In this document: piece after piece, positions 22,750-36,200 of the stretch
Position numbering within the stretch: the stretch's first letter is position 1
How the letters are laid out: every line of letters starts with the position of its first letter
Assembly: GCF_037975245.1 (NCBI RefSeq)
Contig: NC_092561.1
Span: forward strand, 5,382,001 to 5,446,000
Reading direction: 5' to 3'
Source of the DNA: Apostichopus japonicus
Lineage: Eukaryota > Echinodermata > Holothuroidea > Aspidochirotida > Stichopodidae
Length of the DNA: 64,000 nucleotides
Made by a program: the position numbers and the translations under genes
Notes under the pieces: generated by a model
What the model saw: the letters and a program-made list of their open reading frames with translations, nothing else
Database searches by the model: none
What the model was told of the DNA's origin: nothing

Positions 22750-24360
22750 TCTATCGACATTTAACTATTCCAGGTTAACAAGTCATTCTCCTATGAAGCT
22801 TACTTCTTTAATTTTGACTTTTGACAATAGGTCAGTAGGCCTACTTATCCGGCTCAGTAGCTAACTCAATTAACACTAGTCATGATAAGCCAATGGGGAA
22901 ACTTTGTAGGTTTTCTTCCGTACACCACGTAAGAGTTGTTATGATGTGTGTTATTGTTAATAGTGTTTTTATTTCCCGATTTTTTGCGAAAGAGAAATAA
23001 GTGTAAAAACTTTACGCATCAATTATAGTAATATATACGTCATTCAACTTCAAATGAGGGACATGTTAATAGTAACACTATTTAAATAAATCTAAACCAT
23101 CACTCTCCAATTCATTTGAAATTGATTTTGTCTTTAGGTTGCGAGGCAAAAGACAATAGCCATTTAATCCATTTGTTATAGTTGAAAGACTTTTTTGTTT
23201 CTTATGGTAAACCACGCCCAGTAAGTGATGGCGTCATATAACTCTTTATTGACGATCCCAGCGTATGCAGTCGTGTAGTTTACATCATTGACGCATCTTC
23301 CCCCCCCCCCCCGCATTCTCGTTGTAATTATCAATTCCTCTCGCAAATCCAGTGTAAATTGTAATTGAATTACATTATTGTCTCAGGAATATAATCGCAT
23401 TGTTTAATCAAACAATACATTGATTTACTGTGGTTTATATTAAATGATATAGGAAGTTGTTCGTTGGATCAATTGTGATGAATGAAACGCTCTGATATGT
23501 AGGTTCTTACTGGATCTTGCCTTAAAAAAAAAACTTGTGAATGCAACGCAAACTTATAACTGCAGATAAAAATAGAAAAGTATGTGACTGTTAAATTTCC
23601 TTCAATTTTGTGTTACAATGATGAACGCCAAACTGGTTGGTGTTACGTATAGTTACATCCATGCATGGCAATGTTAAGAATCTATGGTATCTAAAAAGGA
23701 ACTTACTTCTGAACCCAAAGAGCGCTAAAGAGATCATTTGAAATTCCAAAATTAAACATGAAGGCCTACTCACCACCAAAGCGAGGAATACTTCGATACA
23801 GGGTTATCGAAGTTGATCGTACTGAACAGATCGTGTACTTAAGGGTGTGTATAAGCTAATTTTACGTTTCATGACTCAGGAATTTTAAACAGGGTTTATT
23901 ATATCATATCTTCTTAATCTTTTATTGTGCCATATTTTAAGTTAGACGACAAAATGCAAGTTTTTAATACCTATATTTTACCTCATATTTTCCACAGATT
24001 AGTTAAAATGTAAGAAATAGGACAATCATGCCAACATTTCGAACAGTACGTTTTAAAAATTCTTTCGTTTAAAGAGCTGCTATATTTATTCAGGGTGTTG
24101 TTCCACAAAACTGACTTTAATTCTTTTATTAACTTCTTATATATTAACTTCTTATTAATTGTTAACTTTGTTTTATATCCTATTTATATATACTTCTTGT
24201 ATTTATACTGGGTATTAATCAATTTCAATACTTAAATATTACTTAAATAAAATACACTGTTCGACCTGGTTTACTCTTCAGCTCTCAACAGCTCAAGACC
24301 TGTGACGAACTGCATGGTTCTTACAAATGTTCCCTTCGTTCCTTCAGGTCTGACATAGGC
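22750..24360. other. No gene seen
   Basis: AT-rich sequence with C runs (near 23300) and A runs. No supported coding exon or bounded element. Confidence 0.45.
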
Positions 24361-24365
24361 TGACA

Positions 24366-24411
24366 GGGGATGGGGAGGTGAGGGGAGGGGAAGGAGGGGA
24401 GGGAGGGGGTC
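24366..24411. repeat. G-rich purine tract
   Basis: About 45 bases of G with A/T spacers, containing many GGGG runs. It could form a G-quadruplex on the plus strand. Confidence 0.7.
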
Positions 24412-24443
24412 CTTTTCTTCAAAACTACTCAATAAAGCTCATA

Positions 24444-25078
24444 GGAGTGTTAGCTCAGTGGTTAACACCGGTGCCTTCCAATCATAAGGTCCCCGGTTCG
24501 AGTCACTCCAAGATTAATGTATGTCGTCCAGTTACTGAGTTGTTGACAATTGACAATTCAAGGGCGTAGGAACCGGGGGGCTGGGGGGCGCCAGCCCCCC
24601 CCCCCCAGTGAAAATATGGGGGGCGGGAGTATCGTTCCGCCCCCCCCCCCCCGCTCCGCAAGTCAGAAACCCCCTTTTTCATTTCCAAATGAGAAAAAAA
24701 ATCTCATTTGAAGCACCAAATTGCATCTAAGGCCAGGTGAAAATGCAAAATTCTTTACAAAATGGAGTGGGTGTTGAAGTGTGCTATATTGCACCAAATT
24801 GCATCTGAGGCCACCTGGAAATGCAAAAAAAATTCCAAAGGGGAGGGGGACACCCCCTCCCCTTAGACCCCTCCCCCAGGCTGGCCATCAGTCTTCAGCC
24901 CCCCCCCCCACTCAAAAGTACCTTCCTACGCCACTGTGACAATTCATAATCATGGACGTTAAATATGAATGTAAGAGACTGACTTCGGTCAGCTTGCGGC
25001 TTTGGTAAGCCAATGGGGGGGCTTCTTCGCGAGTTCCTGCTTGCAGGAGGATCTAAAAATACATACATACAATACAAA
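24444..25078 (+). mobile_element. tRNA-derived SINE split by a transposon (UUCG-hairpin family)
   Basis: The head resembles a tRNA: A box TTAGCTCAGTGG, B box GGTTCGAGTC, and GGAGTG able to pair with CACTCC. The 3' half of the T arm is missing, so it is not a working tRNA gene. The body runs to 24558, resumes at 24945 and ends with the TTCG hairpin, the CCTGCTTGCAGG hairpin and an ATACATAC tail. The tail matches 15555-15685. Confidence 0.75.
24559..24936. mobile_element. hAT-type non-autonomous transposon inside the SINE (378 bp)
   Basis: The left end is CAAGGGCGTAGGAA; the complement of the right end is CAGTGGCGTAGGAA (12 of 14 match). The flanking 8-bp duplication is TGACAATT (24551-24558 and 24937-24944). 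CAGTGGCGTAG is a typical hAT terminus. The interior has C-rich and G-rich blocks and two copies of GCACCAAATTGCATCT, and no transposase. Confidence 0.85.
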
Positions 25079-25808
25079 GCTGTAGAATGTTAGCTTGAAT
25101 AGTCAGAATTTCATGAAAATAGTGACACATTAAGTGGCAACGTTTGGAATATGCCATTTTGTGTTTATAGCGTATCACGAATAACGAAAAAGGTGTTTTG
25201 TAGGGGCGAGGAAATGTTGAGAGCCGAATGGAATCATTAATGACCCGTTCATTAACCTGTTTGATTGAATCGTTAATTCCGTAATGGTTTCTCATATAAG
25301 AATTGGCACACTACTATAAACAAACGTAAAAAGCTCCTTTGAAGGCTTTGGCTAGTTGCAGATTAAATGTTATATAACTATATTTCTGTTGTATTATGAA
25401 GCTAAATATTTTTACACTGTTACATGAGAACCAGAGCCATAGATATTTGGCTCTTATGAAACCTATAATTTTGCCGATAGGGGGAAATCGGGGCAGTATA
25501 AGGTATGCCGTGTGTGTTAGTTGGGGGAGGAGGGGGTTGGCAATGAAGCACGGTGAATGTGTATTTTTATTGGCAGTCTTCTGACGGTTTCAGTACCAGA
25601 ATTGGAACGTGTTGACCACAGCTGCATTCACCCATGCCCTTTGTTGACTTCACTAGTGCTTTTCGTATACTCTTTAGCACCAGTCCACATTTTGCTTCGA
25701 AATAACAATCTCAATTGTTTTTCCAAGATGAATACATTTATGAGAAGTTATTTCCTTGCACTCGTTTATATAATGTGTAATTATATAATTTATATAATCT
25801 GCTCCACA

Positions 25809-26117
25809 CCGGTGCTGTGGCCGAGTGGATAAAGGCGGTGGCATTTGAAGCAATGAGGCTTAGCAATCGGGAGGTTCGGGGTTCGATTCCCGGCCGGGTC
25901 ATAGTAAGGTGGGTTTTTCATCCAAGAGCAATCTACGGTTTTCCCATCTGAAATGACTTTCTAAATTGAAAAGATTCCAAATTTGAGTTAAAATGTTGAA
26001 TTGGAAGCCACCGGACGTGTAAGTTGTAATCCTCTAAGCCCTTGCAGGTGTCTCCCACATTTGTGGTCGCTTAAGCGTCGTAAAAATTACTGCTGATTAT
26101 TAATATTATTATTAATT
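25809..26117 (+). mobile_element. tRNA-derived SINE, copy 2 (type II tRNA head)
   Basis: Better preserved than copy 1. A box TGGCCGAGTGG, B box GGTTCGATTCC, and a long variable arm. The body is shared with 11716-12025 and the tail is ATT-rich. The 3' strand of the acceptor stem does not pair well, so it is a SINE head and not a tRNA gene. Confidence 0.8.
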
Positions 26118-27000
26118 CTGCTTGTTTAATACACTGTTCAGAATAAGACTTGTCACTCATGGTTAAGCTTTTTTTCAGCTTCCTAACATGCCAGGGGATG
26201 AACAGGGAAGAGGTGGAGGGATAGATGTCAGTGACGCATGTTCACATCAACTCAGGGTTAACCGTGACAGTGAAACACTAAAGAACAAATTGCCAAATAT
26301 TAGGGAAACAAAAACTGATATTCAAGTCAATTCTCATTTTTTATTTAAAAGTTTTGTTTTTACCAATTTTCATACATACCTTTGAATCTCATTTTATATG
26401 ATAAAGCATTAATTTTTATGTGACAATATTGGATGAAATCTTTGTTAATAGATTTAAGTAAGTCCATACCTCATAGAATACAATTTGAAACATTTCTGTT
26501 AACATACATAACATTAACATCTTAAAAATCCTTTAAAACAGACAGTAATAATAAATTTGTAATATTTGCATAAGTAACAAGATGCATCTTTCTAATGAGC
26601 CTTATTTCTCCGTATAATTGCCTCTGGTGTCAGAATTTTTAATCAGTGATGTCAAAAGTGGAGGTTACTAGGACACCCCATATCGCCCACTGGCTCTATT
26701 GGTAGAACCTCAGACCCCCCCTCCCCACCCCTCCTCCACACACACATGCTTGTTTATTTAAAGGGAATAAAAGACCTATACCCTCTTTACCAAATTCATT
26801 AACCTGATGGATATTAACATTCACTCTGTTATACAATATACATGGTATGCTTCAATCGTATTCAATCTTGTACATTTTATCATTCTTCTGACCAGACTTA
26901 TGGTGCCAGTACAATGTCTCAAATACATGAATGAGTACAAGGTCCTGAATGAGAGGACCAGTCTACAGCCACAAGTATGTGTATATGATCTCTATAAGTT
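26118..27000. other. No gene seen
   Basis: No supported exon. A C-rich stretch lies near 26713-26745. Confidence 0.4.
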
Positions 27001-27226
27001 TGCAGAGTACAAGGACAGAAATTGTACTCGGGTGAGAGATCAAGTATAGATCCCAGAAAAACCAAGCCTGCTTCTGAAATCCTATAAAACATTTGCTTGA
27101 AATGCACTCACCTCTTACTGAATTGAGTACAAGTGCTGGAAGAACAGAAAGTGTACTCAAATATGAGTACAAGTAGAGACTCGAGAAGGTCTGCTTCTGA
27201 CAAACAGTCAAACAGTATTGCTCGTA

Positions 27227-27435
27227 ATGCATGTATCTCTTACTGAATGTACTGAAGGTGTGTATAAATGGGTTACCTCAAACATATTAGGGTCATGCTT
27301 AGCTAGTCATGCACTTGTCTCTTAAATGCTCTGAATGTGTGTAATGGGTTACCTCAAACATATTGCTTTGCTACTAATGCATTTGTCTCTTACTGAATGT
27401 TTTGAAGGTGTGTAATGGACCTCAAACATATTAGA
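27227..27435. repeat. Degenerate tandem repeat, about 70-80 bp, three units
   Basis: Units begin near 27227, 27308 and 27377. They share ATGCA, TGTCTCTTACTGAATG, GAAGGTGTGTA and ACCTCAAACATATT words. Confidence 0.7.
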
Positions 27436-29399
27436 GAGGTATACAGCAGAGGCATTTGGCCTTTCACTATCATATATGTGAACACAATTCATATCTGAGT
27501 TTTAGATTGAAATTTTCCAGTTAATGAATAACACTGAATGTCAACTGAAAGAAAATTGCATGACACCTTGTGAATTGTCAGACCCTGATGGCCAACAGAG
27601 GTGAGGAAAGGCCAAATGAGTAGGTGGGTGTGTAGGGATAAAAGCTCCAACAATGCAATTCAGTGACTGATGAACCTCAACACTGCCCTCACCTTATCCT
27701 CCTTACCTACCCGGGCTGAATTCTGCAGAATTGTACCTTAATTTATTGAGTTACACAAATTTGAATACACTGTAAATCATTTGTCATCGTCATTAAAAAA
27801 ACACAATTTAGTTGAAACTTCTGTTTTTAGAGACAAAAGAAAAAGTAGTAAAAACATGAAAATACATAACACTGTGATCTAATATTATCATCGACAGAAG
27901 TTACTTAAATCTTAAAGAATGATTATTTTTCCTATGTATTCAAACTTAACAAAACGTACCATACAAAATAAAACCAACTCAAAGGCAAATTTACTGAAAA
28001 CTAGGATTGAAACTTTATTCGGTGTGACATATTCTTTGTTTACGATCAAACCGTTAATGAGGAAACTTGAATATTCCATGAAAACCGGTTGAATTTCCTC
28101 TAGACAAAAACAACATTTTGTCCACGAAAAAAGTGACAAAATACAAATCTGCTTCATTACAAAGAATGTATGAACAAACTAAAATGAAAGAATGCACATC
28201 CAGAGAATTTGCACCAGATTTATGAACAGAGTAAAAGAGATTCAATTATAAAATGAAAAAAAATTAACAATAACAAGTGAAAATTATATATACCAAGGTG
28301 AATTTGTATAAACGTATCATACATCATGAGAGACATTTTATGCTTTACATAAATGCGAAAGTAGAAATAACTTTCAGAAAGACAAATGTTCTCTTAAAAT
28401 TGTGTAAAAATTAAAGACAAAAGAAGACTAAAAACGGGTATAAACCGTTATGAGCTATAAAAATTAAAACAGCTAAAATTAACCAAAAAGGCTGATATTT
28501 GTTTTTAAAATGAAGGAAACATTTTGTGACTACATTTAAGGCCATTTTTGAAGGTAAAAAAAAAAAAAAAAAAAAAAAATTTAGTTCTTGTGATGTAACT
28601 TAAAGTAGTGGTTAGGTGCCGTGTCAAAGGTCATAAACTGAGGTAGGCTGCATCCAGGCTGCACAGCAGACATAGGCTCTGCAGAGATAATTCCCTGTCT
28701 GGTTTACATTGATTCATCCGGGTTGCAGCTGCTGCAGCTATTTGACATGGTGCCTTACATTTATTTCATCATTAACATTTAATAACCACATTGGAAGTAA
28801 ATAACGCGATATTTCAAACTAATGGTATGAATCGACTCAACTCATTAAAAATTCTGCGGTTGACTGGCAATTAATCCCTGGCCCATGTACTGGCAGTAAT
28901 ACCTACCCAAATTCTTATATGCTCAATAGGCTAGTCTTACATAAATCTGCTATGAATAAATCACACAGGATTAGGTTATGGGTTGATATCTATCTCGAGA
29001 GTACCGCAACTTTTCGGGAACAAAAAGTACATTCGACTGAAACAGTTAATTAAACAAATTAACAATGGAATAAATCCCCCCAAAACCAATTATCTCTTTT
29101 GGGGGAATTTTTGTTAACTACGCACTTACCTCATTTAGGTATGTACATGAGGGAAGTAAGTGTGTGTTATAAATACTAATTTATTAATTAGTGGGTGATT
29201 AATTAACATCGTTATCACATTGTGGCTTTCCGTTAGAGAAAGTTCAGTAACGTATGCTTTCTTCCTGCTTATAGACGACTAATGCTTTTAGAAAATTCTT
29301 CTCTATCACAAAAGTTCTCTGCTTCTAAGTTTGATAAAATATTTGTGATGCATTGTGAAAACTTATCTGCAAATTTCTCAATAACAGCTCATTTTAAAA
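27436..29399. other. No gene seen; A run and a possible small inverted-end element
   Basis: An uninterrupted A run of about 22 lies at 28558-28579. TTAGGTGCCGTGTCAAA (28611-28627) is partly inverted at 28741-28757 (13 of 17), which may mark a 147-bp MITE. A hairpin of AAATCCCCCCAAAA with TTTTGGGGGAATTT lies near 29074-29109. No exon is supported. Confidence 0.4.
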
Positions 29400-31711
29400 C
29401 ATAGGAATAGATTTAAAAAGCAACAAAACAACATCTAAAATAATACTGATGTGGACTGGTGATAATGTGACCGATTTTATATAGCTAAAATGGAAAAATC
29501 AAATACGCTAAAAGCAGTGCAAAATAATGGGAATACACTAAATATTAAATTTTAAAAATTTAATTTAATGTTAAAACGTTAACATAGGTGGAAGTACATA
29601 AGCTGGACATGTAAAAAAAAAATTACAAAAATTTGCCTCAAATTTCACTTCATTTTGGATAATTATCAAAGGTATAATCATACTCAAGTTTTTTACTTTT
29701 TGTTGTTGAAAATTTGTAATTTGTAAAAGAAAAAAGTGCACTTCATGTTATGATTATTAAACTTTTCTCATGGCCTAATGAGAGGGAGATGCCATCAGCA
29801 ATAATGCTATTTTGTCTAACAAACTAATCTAAAAAATAATCTCAAATTTAACTGTGGGGACAAATCTGTATCTGATTCCAAAAATCTATGATTGATATTC
29901 AAATATTTAATATCAATTTTATGCAGGACTTGTTATGATAGGAAGATTATAGGAAATCAGTCTTGTTGTTTCTTATCTTCTTCTTACTTCAAAAATTAAC
30001 AAATATTAAAAAATCGACCAGGCCACAAATAGCATCACATACCCATTTAATCAGGTTGGATGGAAAAAAACACAGCCAGCTGCATAAACAGTGTAAAAGA
30101 AACTTTTAAAGTGTCTCAAACTTTCAAGTGAATCAAGTCTCTACTTAGTATTTACTTTAAAATTTATAAAGTGGTCACTAATGTGTGTTACGGTGAGGTA
30201 TTTCTTTTGACAATACAAGACTTATTACATTGTATAAAATGATGCACAGTAATCATTCTCAAATTTCTATTTTAGACAATCTTATTTAAGAAACGTATTT
30301 CCACGTCGTTTTTACGTCGATAGTGTCGGCAAATTCTTGACCTACAACGGTCTACACTATCCTTAAAGTTCTTTTCGATATATTTAGGTGGACATTGTTT
30401 TAGAAGACAGTCTCGTCCAGGATTCGAAAGTAAATCGATATAAGACATTAATGGAAGACAAACAGTATGTGCTCATCTTTAACTCTTCCGTTTTGAATCA
30501 CCGTCTTTAAAGAGACATAAAAAGTTCTCTGTTTCTTTTTCTAGCTGAGCTTCATTTTGATCTCTTTCTAAGATATTTTTCTATCCAGGAAACAGGACAA
30601 AACTTGTGGAAAAAGGGAAAAGCTTAAAAAAATGCAGAGGCAGCATAGAAACAATGATCCATGAGAGTTTGAAAACCTGAGTCAGTGATGATGATGTTAA
30701 TATCAAATACATTGTTATGTCTTGCAGATGCTATGATGAAAGCATTGACAATTAACAGGCCTCAATGTATAAACACAAGAGTGGTTGCAGCAATTAATCT
30801 AATTAACCCAAAAATATTTGACAGTTATTTACTAAAGATAACGGATCAATTTTCAGTCGTGAATCTATTTCTCTCAACTGCAAAAACTTTCATATTAGAT
30901 TTGAAGATTTTAAACCCCACATTTTCTCGTTTTCAGAAAAGAGCATAATTATACATAAAATTTGTGTTAAAAGAAAGGGGGGGGGGGTAAGCATTGTTTA
31001 TTGCGACAGTATATTGCTTTCTCCAGTTAGACAAATGGTGCCATTTTTCTTTCACTTCTTTGCACATTAGGCTTATCTTTAGTACTACAGACTTTTGACT
31101 CATTAATGTTTTAATTTTGTCAGCATTTAATCTTTTCCAGTACTTTGACCTTACAGTCAATTGAATGCAATAAGAATGTTGCACCTTTTTCTCAGTTTTG
31201 AAACACTCTTATAGGCTGCTGACTTGTAAGCTTCAAAATAATATTTGAAACTCTGTCACAAAAATGTCCGCATGAGTGACGATGTAAAAAAAAAAGTAAG
31301 ATGTATGAAATAGAAGGAAGTCGTAAATAAATATGTTAGCGAGAGATATAAATGCAGAGAAAATATTAAAAAATGTCAGAATAATGGCATTAATTGTTTC
31401 CTAATTAAGTACTTATCCTTGGGTTTTGAGATGCATATTTCCTTTCTGGGTATTGCCTCTATCTAACAGCAAAACGGTGGGCAAGTTAATCACAGGATTG
31501 GTACAAAAATTGACCAACACAAGAAGAACAAAAAAGGAAGAAAATTATACTACTATTAGAGAAAAGGTTTTTCTGCAAATGGAAGCGACCCACCTCACCT
31601 GTATTTTAATGAGGACACATAACTGCTCTCTTAAGAAAACAAAGGTTAATTCCAGCTCAGATTTTGCAAGAAGTATAACAGTTTGCCTCCAATAGTAATT
31701 ATCGACATTAA

Positions 31712-31717
31712 TTTATT
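31712..31717 (-). promoter_or_regulatory. Candidate polyadenylation signal AATAAA
   Basis: TTTATT on the plus strand is AATAAA on the gene strand, about 270 nt after the stop codon. It is a plausible 3' end for the Bcl-2 family transcript, but AT-rich DNA gives such hexamers by chance. Confidence 0.35.
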
Positions 31718-31986
31718 ATTCACATTTCATAGGATGAACCTCAGCCTCTGCCTCAGCCTCTCTAAAGGTTCATTTTGCGCTGTCGACTAACAGGGATGAA
31801 CACATTTTACCATCATTTATGCTACCAGCCAGGTTTTTTCGTTTTGCTTGCCAAACCATCCGCATGCATCCTTATGCAGATTGCTGTAAATTTCTACCGT
31901 GACTTTCACAGCCTTTACAGGTGCCAGGCAGCAAGCAGAGAAGACAATTCTGACGTCGTCCGACAGAGGGCAGCACACAACTGGCG

Positions 31987-32043
31987 TCAATCTATCTCCG
32001 ATTCCTGGACAGAGTCTTCGGAATCACTTTCGACCACTACTCC
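31987..32043 (-). CDS. Exon 6, acidic C-terminus and stop
   Basis: 57 nt after acceptor TTGTCTTAG, reading GVVVESDSEDSVQESEID and TGA. No hydrophobic tail follows, unlike BCL2, BAX or BAK. The conserved matching exon at 6825-6881 supports it. Confidence 0.82.
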   Translation of the reverse strand, partial: GVVVESDSEDSVQESEID

Positions 32044-33228
32044 CTAAGACAAGAAAATGAATGACCAAAATATTGATGTGTAAATAACTTAGACATCACA
32101 GAAAATTTGTCTGCTTTTAGTCTGTGTAAGTTATTACTGAGTGTTAAAAAATAGATATAAGCAACAAACAAAAGTACTTTTAAAAGTTAAAGGCATTTTT
32201 TTTACTGCTTAATGAAAATGGGAAACACGTCTTCATCGACACAAGATAGTTATTTCTTGACCATAACTACTGGAAGGGTCATCCCTATTTCCCCCAATGA
32301 GCTACATGCAAAACTTTTAAAAACAATTTTATTGGCACGAGCATTTTCCCTCACTGCCACATTTTACTTATTTGTAAACAAGCACAGTTCTCAATGGCCT
32401 GGTAGTAAATAGAAGTGTTAAAATTTCCATGAGTAGTAACTCTACAATTGTTTTTCTTTTTTCTTCTATCAGTAGGTAACCAATAATGATATAGTCTAAT
32501 CAACTTCATGTTCCACCTGATTCAATATTGTAACCATTGTGAAATTGTTCTCCACAAATGTTTTTATATTATTTCTTTTCTGGGTGATTATATGAAAATG
32601 TAATGAAAAGAGACAGATTGAAGGCCGCGAAGACTTACCCAACCGCCCTGGCTGTCGATCCAAGCGGCAAACTTATGCCCGATGTAGTTAATACTGTTTT
32701 CTTTGATGGAGTTTGCCTTCCTGCCGAAGGCTTGGGCTAACTTGCAGGCCTGTTTGGTAAAATGGAACACTAACGCTAACTGAGATATTTCCTCCATGCC
32801 AGGGTTTCTGTTGATGAGCGATTGCACAGCTTCTTGGAATGTCACATAAGCACTGTCGTAGATTACCCTACGTATCATGTCCGTCGGTATGGGCTGGTTC
32901 CGACCCTGCAAGGTGTAACGTAAAGTTTTACATTAGCATTTTCTTTAAATTTTTAAATCTTTAAAATTTAGCAACCAAGACTTGATTTTTAGCGGAACTC
33001 TAGCATGGAACGTGTCGTGATTGTTCGACGAGGCTTGAAATTTTGTGTGTGGATGTCAGCTTCCAGTATCAATTTTTGGTTTTTAAGAAATTGGCCATTG
33101 GAATATGCAAAAGTACCTGAAAAGATCCAGCAATTCCTGTTTTTAAACCTTTCTCTCTCAACTCCATTGTTGTCATAAGGAAACTGATTGCAAACACAGG
33201 GTGAAGTAAGTCAATGTAATTGTGCAGT

Positions 33229-33284
<56 letters not shown>

Positions 33285-36200
33285 GACAATGCAACTCGTA
33301 TTTTTGTTTCTTTGGGCCAGAAAGCAAGCCAAAAGTCCAAGTTGATTACTGGTCAGAGTTTTATACTAGACAATTGTTGAGAGTTCTGTTGCATCTGAGG
33401 AACTGACTTTATCGCCTGTGTATACAACTATATAGTCCAATCACATTTATCGATGAACATCACCTGTTTAAAGGGTAATTTCCCAAAGAAATCCACCCCC
33501 CCTCCCCCTCCCCTAAGAAAATCATCTTACAAGTTATCAGGTATTCATTTTCTTATGTCTTTTTATTAATTTATTTATTTATTTATTTAATTTTTGGGGG
33601 AGTTTTGATTCCTTTCACCAATTTCTCTCCAGTATATGTATATATTTATATTATTCAAATGGGAAAACATTCTATAAGCATTGTGCTTCTTTTTTTCTCC
33701 TTTCCGCGCCTTTGTATAGCTTAAATATTGTATATAAATTATCTTGATGAATGTTTTTTTCTTTCTATGTACCTGACTGTCTAGATTATATTGTATATCA
33801 AAATATTTGTTTATACTTTGTTAAACTTTCATGTACTGTACAAAATTGCTTGAAATATATTGTTGTCATTGTCATTGTAATGGATATTTAAGAGTGATGG
33901 GCTAACCTGTCCCCTGAAGAACTCATCCCCACAAGGAAAATGATACTACATGGGCCCACAAGTACAAATATTCTGAGACACAAAATGGAAGGTGTACATC
34001 AAACCATTCATCCAGATGGGAAATCCTTGTGGACGACTAAAATCCACAATTTAAGAAACACCTCTAGGTACACAGTGACAAGGAAATGACTCGTCGCTAT
34101 TAACGGTGTGCAGCGCTAAAAGCCAGTTTCCAAGTTCACTCTCGAAATGGTAGAGTGATCATGGCTAAGGGTTTAGCGAGGAGACGGATAAAGTTAAAGG
34201 GTGTGAAGACTTGCGCACAAAGAAACATCTAATCCGGGTATCTGACCTAGTTTCGAATGAGGTGTAACAGAATTGTTTATAGACACCACCATCGATCCCA
34301 GAATATACACACACAGTTTGCTACCGTCGGTAATTTGACACTAGTGTACAGTCAATACATACAACTACGGTCATACCCACAACACAGTGTACATAGCAGC
34401 ATGGACATCTCAGGTCTAGATAAAAGAAGACAAGGTATCACTTTTCATTACTGTCTGCATTTTGTAGCGCCAAGAAGAAAACTTCACTTGCAAGCAACGG
34501 AAAGGTAACTTTTTCAGAGCGGGGCACGCGGTTTGGGGCGAGTCTTCAATGCCTTTAAAAGAAGTAACATTTGAAATCTGGATCCCCCTCCTCTGTGAGT
34601 CTTACCCTGGAAACTCCATCTACCGTCCTTCTGATGCGGCTCCCTATGGCATCATTCAAGTCCGAAGCTGTAGGTGGAAAGAGAGAAAAATAGTCTTGAA
34701 ACTTCATAAATCCCCCAAAAACGTGATGAAAAGTTTATTGATGGGGAAATTATTTTTTTTACAAGGCTAAAGATATTTGCAGATAGTGCCTTTTACAGTA
34801 TAACTGTTGCACTTTGTCTACAAATTAGTTTTGGCTTTTAAGGAACATTCTTTGATCGTAGGAACATTTCTTCCGTGTCGATTTGCCACGACAACCCCCA
34901 TTCGTCGTTTTTTTTTCTGTTTTTCACTCATTCCAAAAAATCACACATGACCAATTTCAACGAGATACTATATTTTTCATTCTTTTACTTTTTAATTTTT
35001 GTATAATAACATAATCTAAAGCCCAAACTAGATTTCAATTTGAAGAAAGGGGTTACCTTCCCTTTCCGTGCCTTTCCCTAAACTACCTAATTCAGGTACT
35101 CAATACATAATTACAAGCTACACATATATTAAAAACAATGAAAGTGATGCTTATACGACTAGTACTCCCACACATCTTCTGAACCCATACGTATCAAAAG
35201 AAGCTGCACATTCCATCACCGCAAGGCAGGGTACCTCAAACCCACCATCATGTAACTAATTCCAAATTTGCATCTGACTGAAGGCATCATCCATCAATGA
35301 CCGACTGACCGGGTTGCGTCATATCATAAAGCATAGCCCGAATCCTGCACACGGTACTTACTTGACCCAGAGGCTCCTCCGGACGAAGCACCATTGCCAC
35401 GGAGGGACCGGGACTCTTCCGCCAACAGACTGGCCTTGGCCTGGCTCGGTCCTGCCTCCTCCCCTCGTCCACCGGTATCAGATTCAAAATGGTACTCCTG
35501 TACCACCTGGTCCCCGATCTGGGCCAGTCTGTCGGCTATCCTCTTGAAGAACTCTTCCTGCTCGTCGACAGATCTCTGCTCAAACGGAACGTCGCTACCA
35601 GACGCTGTAGACAACACAGAAGACGAGTAGTATTAAACATATGGAGGGAGGAAATATTTATAAAATTGATATATATTCCAAGAATTACTGGTTTGGATAT
35701 TTATGAGTGACAAGCTTACCTGTCTCCCAACAACCTTAGCACCGTGTTCTACTGTGCCTAGAAGGAACTGGTAGGGGGCAGGGGGGAGGATGGGGATGAA
35801 CTTTGTTTTCTTTGCCAAATTTGTCTGATAGAGTTTAAGTTGGAGCTGATATCGATAGCCTGCTTTTAGAGCATTCTTTGGAAGCACTGTGGTATTCATA
35901 TGTTTAGTTCCATCCTCACCTCCACTCTCCTCCCAAGTACTACTGGTCCAGCTGCTCCCCAGACTTGTTCGACTGACTCGTCTAGATGGGTCCTCGTCCC
36001 CGGTGTTTTCCTCGCCTTGGACTCTGCTGCCCTCTTCCAGACCTTGCGCTTCCAGATCACTGGCCATCGACAGAGACATTGAATATTCCAGCTCTCTGGT
36101 ATGGACATTTCTTCGTATATGGCCGGGGGTGGTGCTGTCCAGGTTCATTACATCTACCGAGAAAACAGAAAGTCAAATATGTCAGAGATACAGTGAACTG

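Noticed and set aside
24444-24515. Possible tRNA gene
   Set aside because: The T arm lacks its 3' strand and the sequence continues into a SINE body.
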